Part shown: positions 52,662 to 61,413 of the stretch, one piece after another
How positions within the stretch are numbered: position 1 is the first letter of the stretch
Layout: each line of letters starts with the position of its first letter
Assembly (NCBI GenBank): GCA_036386415.1
Contig: DASVVT010000015.1
Coordinates: 1-64,000 of the forward strand
DNA from: DASVVT01 sp036386415
GTDB lineage: Bacteria; Acidobacteriota; Blastocatellia; Pyrinomonadales; Pyrinomonadaceae
Length of the DNA: 64,000 bases
Reading direction: 5' to 3'
Position numbers and translations under genes: made by a program
Notes under the pieces: model-generated
Told to the model about the DNA's origin: nothing
Seen by the model: only the letters and a program-made list of their open reading frames with translations
Databases searched by the model: none

Positions 52662-55295
52662 ATGAGAATGAGAATAATAAAATATATTTCAGCACTCTGC
52701 CTGCTCTTACTGTTTTTCGTCTGCTCCGCTACGCACACACAGACCGTGAGCGCGCAACGCCGCCGTTCAAATAACGTGACCGGCAGCAGCAGCAGCACGA
52801 CTTCCGTCGGGTCCTCAGCCGCGATTTCAGGCGAGCAGGGCGAGCAGGCGCAACTGAAGGCCATTCTTGGGCTGCCGCCTCGAGAGCGCATCGAGAAATT
52901 AAAGTCCTTCGTCGAAGCGCACCCGCGATCCCCTTTAAAGGATCGTGCGCTGGAATTGATCGTCAGCGCGCGCGCCGCGCTGGGCGACGAGCTGTTGAAA
53001 GCGGGTGATCCGACGGGAGGTCGCGAGCAGTTTCGCCGGGCGGTGACAGAAAGCTCCGTTAATATGTCGGAGAAGCTCTATACGGAAGTCGTCTCGACGC
53101 TGCCTCTCAATCTATTCCTACGGGGCGAGCGCGCAGCGGCGGTCGAGGTGGCGCGGCTCATCGAAGAGAAGGTTAAGGAGAACCCGAAACGGCTGCTTGC
53201 CGTCGCCGCCTTCTATCTGAACATCGAAGAGATCGCTGAAGCGACGCGTATCGCTGAGCTGGCCGTCAAGCTCGCGCCCGACATGGCCGCCGCACATCAG
53301 GTGCTCGGCTCAGCGCATCACATCGCGCTCCGGCTCGATGAGGCGGGCAAGGAATATGCGCGGGCGCTTGAGCTCGATCCCGCTCTGGCGACCGCGCGAC
53401 GCAGCCTTGCAGACCTGCGCCGCGCCGGTGGACAGCCTGAGCAGGCGCTCATGCTCTACCAGGAACAGTTGAAGGCTGATCCGGCTGATAAGGCTGCGCG
53501 CGCAGGCGTCGCACTCGCACTCTTCGACCTGGGCAAACGTGAGGAGGCCGAGCGCGAGCTTGAAGCGGCGCTCAAAGATGATCCGCGTAACTTCCAGCTT
53601 CTGACCGGCGCGGCCTACTGGTACGCGGCACACGAAGCGGGCGCGCGCGCGTTGGAGTTGGCAGAGCAGGCCGTCCAGGTCGAGCCGCGTTATACCTGGG
53701 CGCAGATCAGTCTGGGACGCGCTCTGCTCATGCAGGGACGCCCTCTTGATGCCGAGCGCGTGCTACGTTTCGCGCGCCAGTACGGACGCTTTCCCACGCT
53801 CGATTACGAGCTGGCGAGCGCCCTTGCGGCTGCCGGACTCTACGAAGAAGCGGCCACCGAGCTGGCGCGTTCCTTCACGCTCAAAGATGGGCAGATAGAG
53901 ACGCAGTTGGCCGGACGCACCCCGGCGCACGCAACGAGCTTCACAGAGTTGCTCGCGCTCGAGCGCCGCGCCAGTATCTTTCAGCCAGCCACGGCGGACA
54001 CGGAAAACAACGCGCGTGTGCTCAAGAACCTGCTCGCCTTTTATAGCGTGCTCAGTCCGGCTGGCGGCGGCGGCGAAGCAGCGATCAGTGAGACGCAAGC
54101 CGTGGCCTCGGCGCAGGAGTTTGCGTCGGGTGAAGATAAGATGCGCGCGTATCGCCAGCTCTATGCGGCGAGCCGCCTGCTGCAAAACAGAATCGCGTTT
54201 CAGACGGTGATTGATTTAACGCAGGCGGCCATCAATGGAGTCGAGGCGGCGCTCGACGCGCCTGCTGCAACAGTGGCGACGATGGCCGATAATCTGATCG
54301 ACATACGCGCACGCGCCATCGCTACGGGCGCGACCCCGGCCATCCCGGACGTACAGCGCTACACGCTCTCGAACATCCTGCGTGGGCGTATCGAAGACAT
54401 GATAGGCACGGCACTTTTCAATCAGGACAAAGCCACCGAAGCGGTCGTGCACCTGCGGCGCGCCGTGAGCGTGCTGCCTGAAGATACGATCTGGTTGCGT
54501 ACCGCGCTGTGGCATCTCGGCACAGCGCTCGAAGCCACAGGCAACCAGCAGGAAGCGCTCATTGCCTACATCAGGAGTTACAGAAGCGGAGCGACGGATG
54601 CCGCGCGGCGCTCCGTCATAGAGACCCTCTATCGCAAGGTCAACGGCTCGCTCAACGGTTTAGAGGATGCGCTTGGCGTGCCCGCTTCCGCTTCATCTAG
54701 CACCTCCACAAACACCAGCGCATCGGCTGTAACGCCTGAGAGCGCCCGTCCGGCGAAGGACGACGATTCGTCTGCTACTACTACTACTACTGCTCCGGCG
54801 GCGTCGCCCGAGACGAGTAGCAATAATCAAGCGGCGGCGCTCCCTGCGGAGACACCAACCCCGACTCCTGCCCCTGCTTCTTCTGCGGTCGCCGATTCCG
54901 TCCAGACCCAGACGCTTGAGCAGACACCAGCAGCGGCGACGACGCCCACGTCCGCGCCTGCGCCTCCTGCGCCGGAAGTTACGCCAGCCCCCGAACAGAC
55001 GGGCACAGAGGACAGCACCTGTCTCATCCAGGTCAGCGAGGACACGTTGACCGTACGCAATAACGGGGGCTCTACCATCATCACCGTCACACTGATGGGC
55101 TGGGGAGGCGCGGGGGATGTCACCGCCACGACAACTAACTGGCCGGACATCGCCATCTTCCCGGAGCCAAAATCCGGCTCTGCGCCCGGCACGTTTAAAT
55201 ACTCAATCACTTCGGTCAGTCGAAATGTAGGAACCTACTACATCACCTTGAAGTCGCCATGCGGCGAAAAGCTCCTTGAGGTAAGAGTGACCTGA
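52662..55295 (+). CDS. Exported TPR protein with C-terminal beta-sandwich
   Basis: An 877-residue exported protein with a signal peptide (1-32; a Cys in FFVCSA could be lipidated). TPR units cover about 60-680 ('AHQVLGSAHHIALRLDEAGK', 'AGVALALFDLGKREEAEREL', 'AQISLGRALLMQGRPLDAER'). A long Ser/Thr/Pro/Ala low-complexity linker (about 680-790) follows, then a C-terminal Ig/BACON-like domain ('LIQVSEDTLTVRNNGGSTII', 'GTYYITLKSPCGEKLLEVRV') with a probable disulfide. It is likely a surface or periplasmic scaffold. Confidence 0.82.
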   Translation: MRMRIIKYISALCLLLLFFVCSATHTQTVSAQRRRSNNVTGSSSSTTSVGSSAAISGEQGEQAQLKAILGLPPRERIEKLKSFVEAHPRSPLKDRALELIVSARAALGDELLKAGDPTGGREQFRRAVTESSVNMSEKLYTEVVSTLPLNLFLRGERAAAVEVARLIEEKVKENPKRLLAVAAFYLNIEEIAEATRIAELAVKLAPDMAAAHQVLGSAHHIALRLDEAGKEYARALELDPALATARRSLADLRRAGGQPEQALMLYQEQLKADPADKAARAGVALALFDLGKREEAERELEAALKDDPRNFQLLTGAAYWYAAHEAGARALELAEQAVQVEPRYTWAQISLGRALLMQGRPLDAERVLRFARQYGRFPTLDYELASALAAAGLYEEAATELARSFTLKDGQIETQLAGRTPAHATSFTELLALERRASIFQPATADTENNARVLKNLLAFYSVLSPAGGGGEAAISETQAVASAQEFASGEDKMRAYRQLYAASRLLQNRIAFQTVIDLTQAAINGVEAALDAPAATVATMADNLIDIRARAIATGATPAIPDVQRYTLSNILRGRIEDMIGTALFNQDKATEAVVHLRRAVSVLPEDTIWLRTALWHLGTALEATGNQQEALIAYIRSYRSGATDAARRSVIETLYRKVNGSLNGLEDALGVPASASSSTSTNTSASAVTPESARPAKDDDSSATTTTTAPAASPETSSNNQAAALPAETPTPTPAPASSAVADSVQTQTLEQTPAAATTPTSAPAPPAPEVTPAPEQTGTEDSTCLIQVSEDTLTVRNNGGSTIITVTLMGWGGAGDVTATTTNWPDIAIFPEPKSGSAPGTFKYSITSVSRNVGTYYITLKSPCGEKLLEVRVT

Positions 55296-55330
55296 AGCCC
55301 ATCCATGAAGAATCTTGCGGGCTTCGCTTT

Positions 55331-55423
55331 TCTGCGACCTCTGCGCGTCCCCTTAGCGCCCTTTGCGTTCAAAGGTCTTCTCTAAACGCAAAGGGCGCTA
55401 AGGGGACGCGCAGAGGTCGCAGA
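55331..55423. repeat. Family A palindrome with perfect 39-bp arms
   Basis: 55331-55369 and 55385-55423 are perfectly complementary over 39 bp (core CTCTGCGCGTCCCCTTAGCG), with a 15-nt loop. It is the most perfect copy in the window and must be recently made or actively corrected. The rest of the gap up to 55652 shows no gene. Confidence 0.92.
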
Positions 55424-55652
55424 GATAATCTTTCCCTTGACCCTTTTTTTAAAGCGTTTCCAGGGCTTAAGCCAGCCAACCGCCGAGCCTTCCAAACCAT
55501 CCAAAAGTCGCGACTTTAGAAAGCCACGACCGGCCACTCGAGGGGGTTTTGTCCCTCGGCCTCCGCTGCCCTACAGCTTTCAAGCGGCGACAGGTTTTGG
55601 ATCAAGAGCAATCAGCGCCCGCCCGGCTCGCGCGTTCGGCGGACGGCGTGTG

Positions 55653-55658
55653 TATAAT
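55653..55658 (+). promoter_or_regulatory. Candidate -10 element upstream of the M1-like gene
   Basis: A perfect TATAAT in GTGTGTATAATAGC, 39 bp before the ATG at 55698. No good -35 is visible. It supports the ATG at 55698 over the longer open frame that begins at 55437. Confidence 0.4.
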
Positions 55659-55697
55659 AGCAGCAGCCAGATATTCGCTCCTGACGGAAAAAAATAT

Positions 55698-57746
55698 ATG
55701 AAGATTCCAGATCGATTCTACAGAGCAGGCGTGCTCACAATCGCGCTTCTTGCCTCATTCATCGCGGCTCACGCACAGCAAGCTTCGCCCGTGGGCTCGC
55801 GTTATGATGTCACCAGCTACCGCATAGAGGCGCAGTTAATTCCCGCCGAACATCTCTTGCGCGCCGCCGCCGATGTCGCCTTCACGCCGCTCGAAGCGAC
55901 CCGCTCGGTCGTCTTCGAGCTTAACGGCTCGCTCAAGGTGGAGTCGGTCGAGCGAAACGGAAAGCCGCTCACCAATTTTGTGCAGGATGCCGTCGGCGTC
56001 GGACAACTCGGGCCGAGCGTGCGCATCGACCTGGGCGAGACCGTACAGGCAGGGCAACCCGTCACATTGCGCTTCCGCTGGAGCGGCGCGTTCGTTTCGC
56101 CGGAAGGTGGGCCGCTGGCGACGAAGCGCCTCGCCTACATCGGTCAGGAAGGCTCGTATCTGATGTACGCCGCGCGCTGGTTTCCTTTCCATGATTACGC
56201 GGCGGATCGCGCTACCGCAGACATCACCGTGATCGTACCCGCCGGCATGCAGGTCGCCGGATCGAGCGACGAGCCCGTCATGCAGCAGCCCGACAAGGGC
56301 GGCACGCGCTTTCGCTTCGTTCACAAGCAGCCTGCCTTGATCGGTAACATCGCCGCCGGGCCATATCTGACCCGCACCTTGAAATTCGGCAACTACGAGT
56401 TGCAGTTCTACACGCTGCCCGGCAGCGAACGTCAGGTCGAGCGCTTCGGCGAATTGATGGGCAATGCGCTACAGTTCTACACGCAGCAATACGGCGCGCC
56501 CGCTTTCGGCAAGCGCCTCATTGTCGTGCAGACGGACGACGAGACGCTGGACGCCTACTCTGCGCCCGGCATGCAGTTTCTCTCCTCGCGCCTCTTCGAG
56601 CCGTCGCGCGCGACCACAGAAGAGCGTCTGCAACGCGAAGTCGCTTACCAGTGGTGGGGACAGACCGCCGCGCTGAAATCCTTTGACGACGCGTGGCTCT
56701 CGCAGGGTCTGGCCGAGTGGAGCGCCTTCGCGCTGCGCGAAGCGACGCTCACGGGCGGCGCGCTCGATGCGGCGCAGCGCGAGATGCAGGAGCGCGCTCT
56801 CTCCTTCGAGCAGACCGCTTCAATCGCCCGCGCGCCCTCTTCCCTGGACGATCAATCGGCGGCCTATCAATCAATCGTCTTCTATAAGGGTGCGATGGTC
56901 TTCCGCATGCTCCGCGAATCTCTGGGCAGGGAGAAGTTCAACCAGTTGTTGCGCACCTTCCTCGAAAAATATCGCGGCAAGAATGCTTCGATTGACGACT
57001 TCGAGCGTCTGACCTCCGAGGTCGCGGGCGAGAACATGCGATACTTCTTCGCCCAGTGGGTCGAAGGCACGGGCGTGCCCGAGTTCTCCGCCGATTACCA
57101 GATCATACGCACACGCAGCGGGAAATTCCTCGCGCGCGGGACGGTCAAACAGAACATCGAGACGCTGCGCATGCCGGTTGAATTGATGCTGCGCTCTGAG
57201 GGCGAAGACCGCACTACGGTCGTGCGTCTCGAAGGCAAGAGCGAGGATTTTGATATCGAATCCAAGGGTAAGCCGCTCGAAGTGATCGTCGATCCGAACA
57301 ACAAGATACTTCACATGTCTGAGGATCTGCGCGTGGCGGTGGTCGCGCGTCGCGGCATCGAGCAGTTTCGCGAGGGGCTGTACGCCGAAGCGCAGCAGCA
57401 GTTCGAAGAGGCGCTCAAGCTCGACAAGTCAAACTCCTGGATCTATTACAACCTCGGACTGCTCTACCTTGAGCAGCGCAACTATCAACCCGCTCTGGAT
57501 AATTTTCAGGCGGCGCTCGACGGCACTTTGAAACCGTCCTGGATTGAGGTCTGGGCGCGCATCAAACGCGGCAACGCCTACGATGCCAAGGGTGATCGCA
57601 CACGCGCCATCAACGAGTACAACAAGGCCATCCAGACCGGCATCAATTACGACAACGCGCAGTCCGCCGCGAAAAGATACCTCGCCACGCCTTACGATCC
57701 GAAGAACGCGCAGACGCAGCAGGCATCTTCGCTTAACTCACAGTGA
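55698..57746 (+). CDS. Exported M1-aminopeptidase-like protein with lost zinc site, fused to TPRs
   Basis: A 682-residue exported protein: signal peptide (1-27, AHAQQ), an M1-type N-terminal beta domain ('YDVTSYRIEAQLIPAEHLLR'), an M1 catalytic-like domain (about 240-470) and C-terminal TPRs (about 560-670, 'WIYYNLGLLYLEQRNYQPAL'). The zinc motif HExxH-x18-E is replaced: Arg313-Glu314-x-x-Tyr317 (in REVAYQWWG) and Gln336 (in WLSQGLAEW). All three metal ligands are changed while spacing and surrounding residues are kept, so it should be a non-catalytic homologue, perhaps a peptide-binding scaffold. Confidence 0.85.
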   Translation: MKIPDRFYRAGVLTIALLASFIAAHAQQASPVGSRYDVTSYRIEAQLIPAEHLLRAAADVAFTPLEATRSVVFELNGSLKVESVERNGKPLTNFVQDAVGVGQLGPSVRIDLGETVQAGQPVTLRFRWSGAFVSPEGGPLATKRLAYIGQEGSYLMYAARWFPFHDYAADRATADITVIVPAGMQVAGSSDEPVMQQPDKGGTRFRFVHKQPALIGNIAAGPYLTRTLKFGNYELQFYTLPGSERQVERFGELMGNALQFYTQQYGAPAFGKRLIVVQTDDETLDAYSAPGMQFLSSRLFEPSRATTEERLQREVAYQWWGQTAALKSFDDAWLSQGLAEWSAFALREATLTGGALDAAQREMQERALSFEQTASIARAPSSLDDQSAAYQSIVFYKGAMVFRMLRESLGREKFNQLLRTFLEKYRGKNASIDDFERLTSEVAGENMRYFFAQWVEGTGVPEFSADYQIIRTRSGKFLARGTVKQNIETLRMPVELMLRSEGEDRTTVVRLEGKSEDFDIESKGKPLEVIVDPNNKILHMSEDLRVAVVARRGIEQFREGLYAEAQQQFEEALKLDKSNSWIYYNLGLLYLEQRNYQPALDNFQAALDGTLKPSWIEVWARIKRGNAYDAKGDRTRAINEYNKAIQTGINYDNAQSAAKRYLATPYDPKNAQTQQASSLNSQ

Positions 57747-57762
57747 CGGAATACAAAGAGGC

Positions 57763-57855
57763 GATTAAACGCAAAGGACGCAAAGGTCAGCGCAGAGGAG
57801 GTAGCTTCTTTGCGCTCTCCAGCGTCTTCTTCCTTCGCGTCCTTTGCGTTTAATC
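57763..57855. repeat. Family A palindromic repeat
   Basis: GATTAAACGCAAAGGACGCA and TTCGCGTCCTTTGCGTTTAATC pair at the ends; inner copies include CTTTGCGCTCTCCAGCGTC, shared with the 43594-43688 copy. It follows the M1-like gene by 16 bp. Confidence 0.88.
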
Positions 57856-57896
57856 ACCCCTTACAGCACCACCCTACTCCTCTTTTTAATCTCGCT

Positions 57897-58283
57897 CTAA
57901 GATGCTTTCAGTGAGCGGGCGATCAGTCCGATGCCACCGGCCAGCAGGACGAGCATCATGATGGTGTTGAAGAGGCTCGTCGATTGGAAGTAAATCTGTA
58001 GATTCATGAGGATGCCTGTGAAGATGATGACGATGCCGACGAAGAGCAGTATCCAGCCCGCAACAGACTTGCCGTTGAAGAAGAGAATCCCTATGCCCGC
58101 GATGAGCGGTAACAGGGAGAGCCCGAAAGTGTTATAACCCCACAACTGCCAGAACCCGCTCGTCACCGTCACGCGATTGGTTAAAATATAGGCTCCTGCG
58201 ACCGTCATTGCCATGCCGAGCAAAAACATCCCTATGCCGCCGGACGTTCCACCCGCGCCGCGCACTCTCCCTTCATCTTCCAT
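57897..58283 (-). CDS. Small integral membrane protein
   Basis: A 128-residue protein with four hydrophobic segments ('GMFLLGMAMTVAGAYILTN', 'LSLLPLIAGIGILFFNG', 'AGWILLFVGIVIIFTGILMN', 'TIMMLVLLAGGIGLIARSL'). AGGAGG lies 11 nt before the ATG at 58283, so the longer in-frame start at 58409 is rejected. No family is recognised. Confidence 0.7.
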   Translation of the reverse strand: MEDEGRVRGAGGTSGGIGMFLLGMAMTVAGAYILTNRVTVTSGFWQLWGYNTFGLSLLPLIAGIGILFFNGKSVAGWILLFVGIVIIFTGILMNLQIYFQSTSLFNTIMMLVLLAGGIGLIARSLKAS

Positions 58284-58323
58284 AACTCTCAAATCCTCCT
58301 GTGTTCGTCCGGGTGGCCGCAGC

Positions 58324-58740
58324 TTAAAAGCTGTAGCACCGGACGCCATCACATCCACCATAGCAATCTGAAGGGCAGTCGCTATTCTTGCTGCATTGAA
58401 TGTTTGCACAGTCAGACCTTTTGGGAGTGGCGTCTCCCTGCCCGGTGGACGTTCCTATACAGCCGTCGGGTTTTCCGGCGCACAGGCTATCGCAGCTTGA
58501 GTTCAGCATGCATTCGCGCACGCCCGGCTTCTCTAAATTCGGCTCGCCCTCGGCCTTCTCCATGCAGTCGTCGTAGGACTCGCAACCGCACGAATCGTAC
58601 TTCTTGCACAACTGCGCGTTAGGGCTGTTCTCAGACTTTCGCTCCGAGCTGCTGCTACGACGGTTATCGCCGCCCAACCTGCACGCCAGCAGAGCGGCGA
58701 ACAGTAAGAGCAGGTAGCAGAGCTTTGTGATGAGACGCAT
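58324..58740 (-). CDS. Cysteine-rich putative lipoprotein
   Basis: A 138-residue exported protein with lipobox ALLAC (Cys20), a charged Ser/Arg-rich spacer and a C-terminal domain with about sixteen cysteines in clustered pairs ('KYDSCGCESYDDCMEK', 'NSSCDSLCAGKPDGCIG', 'DCPSDCYGGCDGVRCYSF'). Such density implies several disulfides in the periplasm or on the surface. GAGGG lies before the ATG at 58740. No known toxin or metal-binding family is recognised. Confidence 0.72.
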   Translation of the reverse strand: MRLITKLCYLLLLFAALLACRLGGDNRRSSSSERKSENSPNAQLCKKYDSCGCESYDDCMEKAEGEPNLEKPGVRECMLNSSCDSLCAGKPDGCIGTSTGQGDATPKRSDCANIQCSKNSDCPSDCYGGCDGVRCYSF

Positions 58741-58786
58741 CGTTCCGCCCTCGTAAGTCTTCATCGTTGACTCCCGGAAAAGGGAA

Positions 58787-58863
58787 GATTTAAACGCAGA
58801 GGACGCAAAGGACATCGCAAAGGGCGCTAAGAAGCTGCTCCTTTGCGTCCTCTGCGTTTAAAT
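58787..58863. repeat. Family A palindromic repeat (short copy)
   Basis: GATTTAAACGCAGAGGACGC and GCGTCCTCTGCGTTTAAATT with a ~35-nt centre. It lies between proS and the Cys-rich lipoprotein gene. Confidence 0.88.
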
Positions 58864-58887
58864 TCCAAGCTGCAACTCCACCCCACT

Positions 58888-60636
58888 TTAAAGGCCCGCG
58901 AGCGCGAGCCGCTGCACGCGCGCGACCACATCACCGACGCTCACGTCTTCCGTCTGCTTGCTGCGCCTGTCGAACAACTCAACCATCCCGTCTGCGATCT
59001 TCTTGCCGATGGTGATGCGGTATGGGATGCCGATCAGGTCTGAGTCCTTGAACTTCACGCCCGCGCGCTCGTCTCTGTCATCAAGCAGCACGTCGAGCCC
59101 TGCATGCTGCAACTCCTTGTACAGTCTCTCGCCCGCCTCGCGCAGCTCATCCTGTTTCATGTTCGTGACCGTGACTATACAATCGAAGGGCGCAATCGCC
59201 TTAGGCCAGATGATGCCGTCCGCGTCGTGATGTAGCTCAATCGCGGCGGCGAGGATACGCTCCACGCCGATGCCGTAGCTGCCCATCACGATGGGCACTT
59301 CCTGGCCGTCCTGGTTGAGCACGCGCGCGCCCATCGACTCGGAATACTTCGTGCCGAGCTTGAAGATGTGCCCGATCTCCAGCGCCTTGGCGACTTCGAG
59401 CCGTCCAGTCTCGCAGTGAGGACAGCCCTCGCCGGACACAACCGTCCGAAGATCGACCCACTGGTCTACAGGGATGTCGCGCGACAGATTGACGCCGCGC
59501 AGGTGATAATCGTCGCGGTTCGCGCCCGTCGTCATGTTGCGTCGGCCTTTGAGGGCTGGATCGGCCAGGATTCGAATCTCCTGCCCGCGCTCGCGCGCCC
59601 TTGCCTTCGCGCCGACACCCCCAAGGCTTCCGGCGTGCGCGCCGAGCAGCTCGAAAATCTCTTCCGGGCGAGCGGGGCGCGCTTCTGCTCCCGCGAGCGA
59701 GTCCGCGAGCTTCGTTTCCTGCAACTGGTGATCGCCGCGCAAGAGCGCCAGCAGGAATTGCGTCTCGTCGTTTCTGGTTGTGACGAAGACGAGCGTCTTG
59801 ATCTGCTGGTCAGCCGCCGCTCCGCCCGGAAAGGTCGTCAGGTCTTCAATCGTACGCACTCCTGGCGTCGGAAACTCTACGGGCGCGTCCAATCCTATCC
59901 CATCCTTAACTTCCGGCAATCGCGACGTGGCCTTCTCCAGATTGGCGGCATAGCCGCACACCTCACACGTCGCGATCATGTCCTCGCCCGCATCCGTTTT
60001 CACCATGAACTCGTTAGACTGAGAGCCGCCCATCGAGCCCGAAGAGGCTTCGACGATCACGTAGCGTAGGCCGCAGCGGTCGAAGATGCGCTTATAGGCT
60101 TCGCGCTGATCCTCGAACGATTTATCCTGCCCCGCTTGATCAACGTCAAACGAGTAGGCGTCTTTCATGATGAACTGGCGCACGCGCAGGATGCCGGACT
60201 TCGGCCTCGCTTCGTCACGAAACTTGACCTGAATCTGATACCAGACCTGCGGCAGTTGTTTGTAGGAGCGCAGCTCGCCTCGCGCTATCGACGTGAAAAT
60301 CTCTTCGTGCGTCATCCCCAGACACATGTCCGCGCCCCTGCGGTCTTTCAGGCGAAACATGTTGTCGCCCATCGCCGTCCAACGCCCGGACTCTTCCCAG
60401 ACCTCGCGCGGATTGAGCGCGGGCAAAAAGAATTCCTGCCCGCCGACGCGGTTCATCTCTTCGCGCAGGATTTGCATGATCTTCAGCGCCGAGCGCTGCG
60501 CGAGCGGCAGGTAAGAATAGATGCCTGCGGCGAGTTGGCGCACCAGCCCCGCACGCAGCAGGAGTTTATGCGAGATGACCTCGGCGTCTGCCGGGTCTTC
60601 ACGAAGCGTCGGAATAAAATATTGTGACCAGCGCAT
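58888..60636 (-). CDS. proS: Prolyl-tRNA synthetase ProS
   Basis: Class II synthetase that charges tRNA-Pro. The 582-residue bacterial-type enzyme has 'YIYSYLPLAQRSALKI'-like N-terminal motif 1, 'WYQIQVKFRDEARPKSGILR' (motif 2) and 'MGSYGIGVERILAA' (motif 3). The inserted editing (INS) domain is present between about 225 and 400, and the anticodon-binding domain follows ('DCIVTVTNMKQDELREAGER'). AGGAG is found ~20 nt before the ATG, a longer spacing than usual. Confidence 0.96.
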   Translation of the reverse strand: MRWSQYFIPTLREDPADAEVISHKLLLRAGLVRQLAAGIYSYLPLAQRSALKIMQILREEMNRVGGQEFFLPALNPREVWEESGRWTAMGDNMFRLKDRRGADMCLGMTHEEIFTSIARGELRSYKQLPQVWYQIQVKFRDEARPKSGILRVRQFIMKDAYSFDVDQAGQDKSFEDQREAYKRIFDRCGLRYVIVEASSGSMGGSQSNEFMVKTDAGEDMIATCEVCGYAANLEKATSRLPEVKDGIGLDAPVEFPTPGVRTIEDLTTFPGGAAADQQIKTLVFVTTRNDETQFLLALLRGDHQLQETKLADSLAGAEARPARPEEIFELLGAHAGSLGGVGAKARARERGQEIRILADPALKGRRNMTTGANRDDYHLRGVNLSRDIPVDQWVDLRTVVSGEGCPHCETGRLEVAKALEIGHIFKLGTKYSESMGARVLNQDGQEVPIVMGSYGIGVERILAAAIELHHDADGIIWPKAIAPFDCIVTVTNMKQDELREAGERLYKELQHAGLDVLLDDRDERAGVKFKDSDLIGIPYRITIGKKIADGMVELFDRRSKQTEDVSVGDVVARVQRLALAGL

Positions 60637-60748
60637 GAGAGTGAGTGCGAGAGCGTCTCCTTCTGAAAACGATAAGTTTTAACCCGCGCTCATTCTCGCC
60701 CAGCAATGAGGTTTATGGCAACGCCGGAAGCTGCCCCACGTATGTAGC

Positions 60749-60821
60749 CTCACGCAAAGACGCTGGAGGCGCTAAGAAGAAAGCGTGTCTTATCTTAGCG
60801 CCTCCAGCGTCTTTGCGTGAG
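60749..60821. repeat. Family A-like palindrome with perfect 29-bp arms
   Basis: 60749-60777 and 60793-60821 are perfectly complementary over 29 bp (core CGCAAAGACGCTGGAGGCG), with a 15-nt loop. It belongs to the AGCGCC...CTTTGCGTGAG sub-type also seen at the left edge of the window. It lies between divergent proS and rpiB. Confidence 0.92.
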
Positions 60822-60894
60822 ATTGAAGCGTGATGTACCATCGACCTTCCGCCAGCGCCAGATTGTTCATTCCCGAGGGAGGCCCGTCTTCAAG

Positions 60895-61413
60895 ATGAAA
60901 GTAGCGCTCGCCAGCGATCATGCCGGGTATGCTGAAAAGGAACGCCTCAAACCTGTGCTTCTTGAGCTGGGCATAGAGTTTGAAGACCTCGGCACGGTCT
61001 CCGAAGATTCGGTCGATTATCCTGACTATGCGCGGAAAGTCGCCGAAGCGGTGGCGCGCGGGCAGGTCGAGCAGGGCGTGCTCGTGTGCGGCTCCGGCAC
61101 AGGGATGGCTATCGCCGCCAACAAAGTGCCGGGTGTGCGCGCGGCGGTCGCGTGGTCTGAAGAGACCGCGCAGCTTGCTCGCTCACATAACGACGCCAAC
61201 GTGCTGGCGATAGGCGCGCGCACAACCCAGCCCGATTTGATTCCGAACATCGTGCGTGCATGGTTCAGTACGAAGTTTGAAGGCGGGCGACATGCGGCGC
61301 GCGTCAAGAAGATCAGGCAGATCGAGCATGATATAGCCGACGATCAAAAGCTCAGCGAGGAGATGAAATGGACGACCGAAGAAACCGAACGCTTGCCGAA
61401 ACAGATCCTTTAA
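60895..61413 (+). CDS. rpiB: Ribose-5-phosphate isomerase B
   Basis: Interconverts ribose-5-phosphate and ribulose-5-phosphate. The 172-residue protein has 'ALASDHAGYAEKERLK', Cys65 in CGSGTGMAIAANK (catalytic base) and 'SHNDANVLAIGART'. CGAGGGAGG lies ahead of the ATG at 60895. An upstream in-frame start (60817) falls in the palindrome. Its last 46 bp overlap the start of glyA in another frame, an overlap longer than usual. Confidence 0.94.
   Translation: MKVALASDHAGYAEKERLKPVLLELGIEFEDLGTVSEDSVDYPDYARKVAEAVARGQVEQGVLVCGSGTGMAIAANKVPGVRAAVAWSEETAQLARSHNDANVLAIGARTTQPDLIPNIVRAWFSTKFEGGRHAARVKKIRQIEHDIADDQKLSEEMKWTTEETERLPKQIL

Noticed and set aside
55437..55697. 87-codon N-terminal extension of the M1-like protein
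   Set aside because: It precedes a clear signal peptide at 55698, is Pro/Arg-rich, and contains the TATAAT box at 55653.
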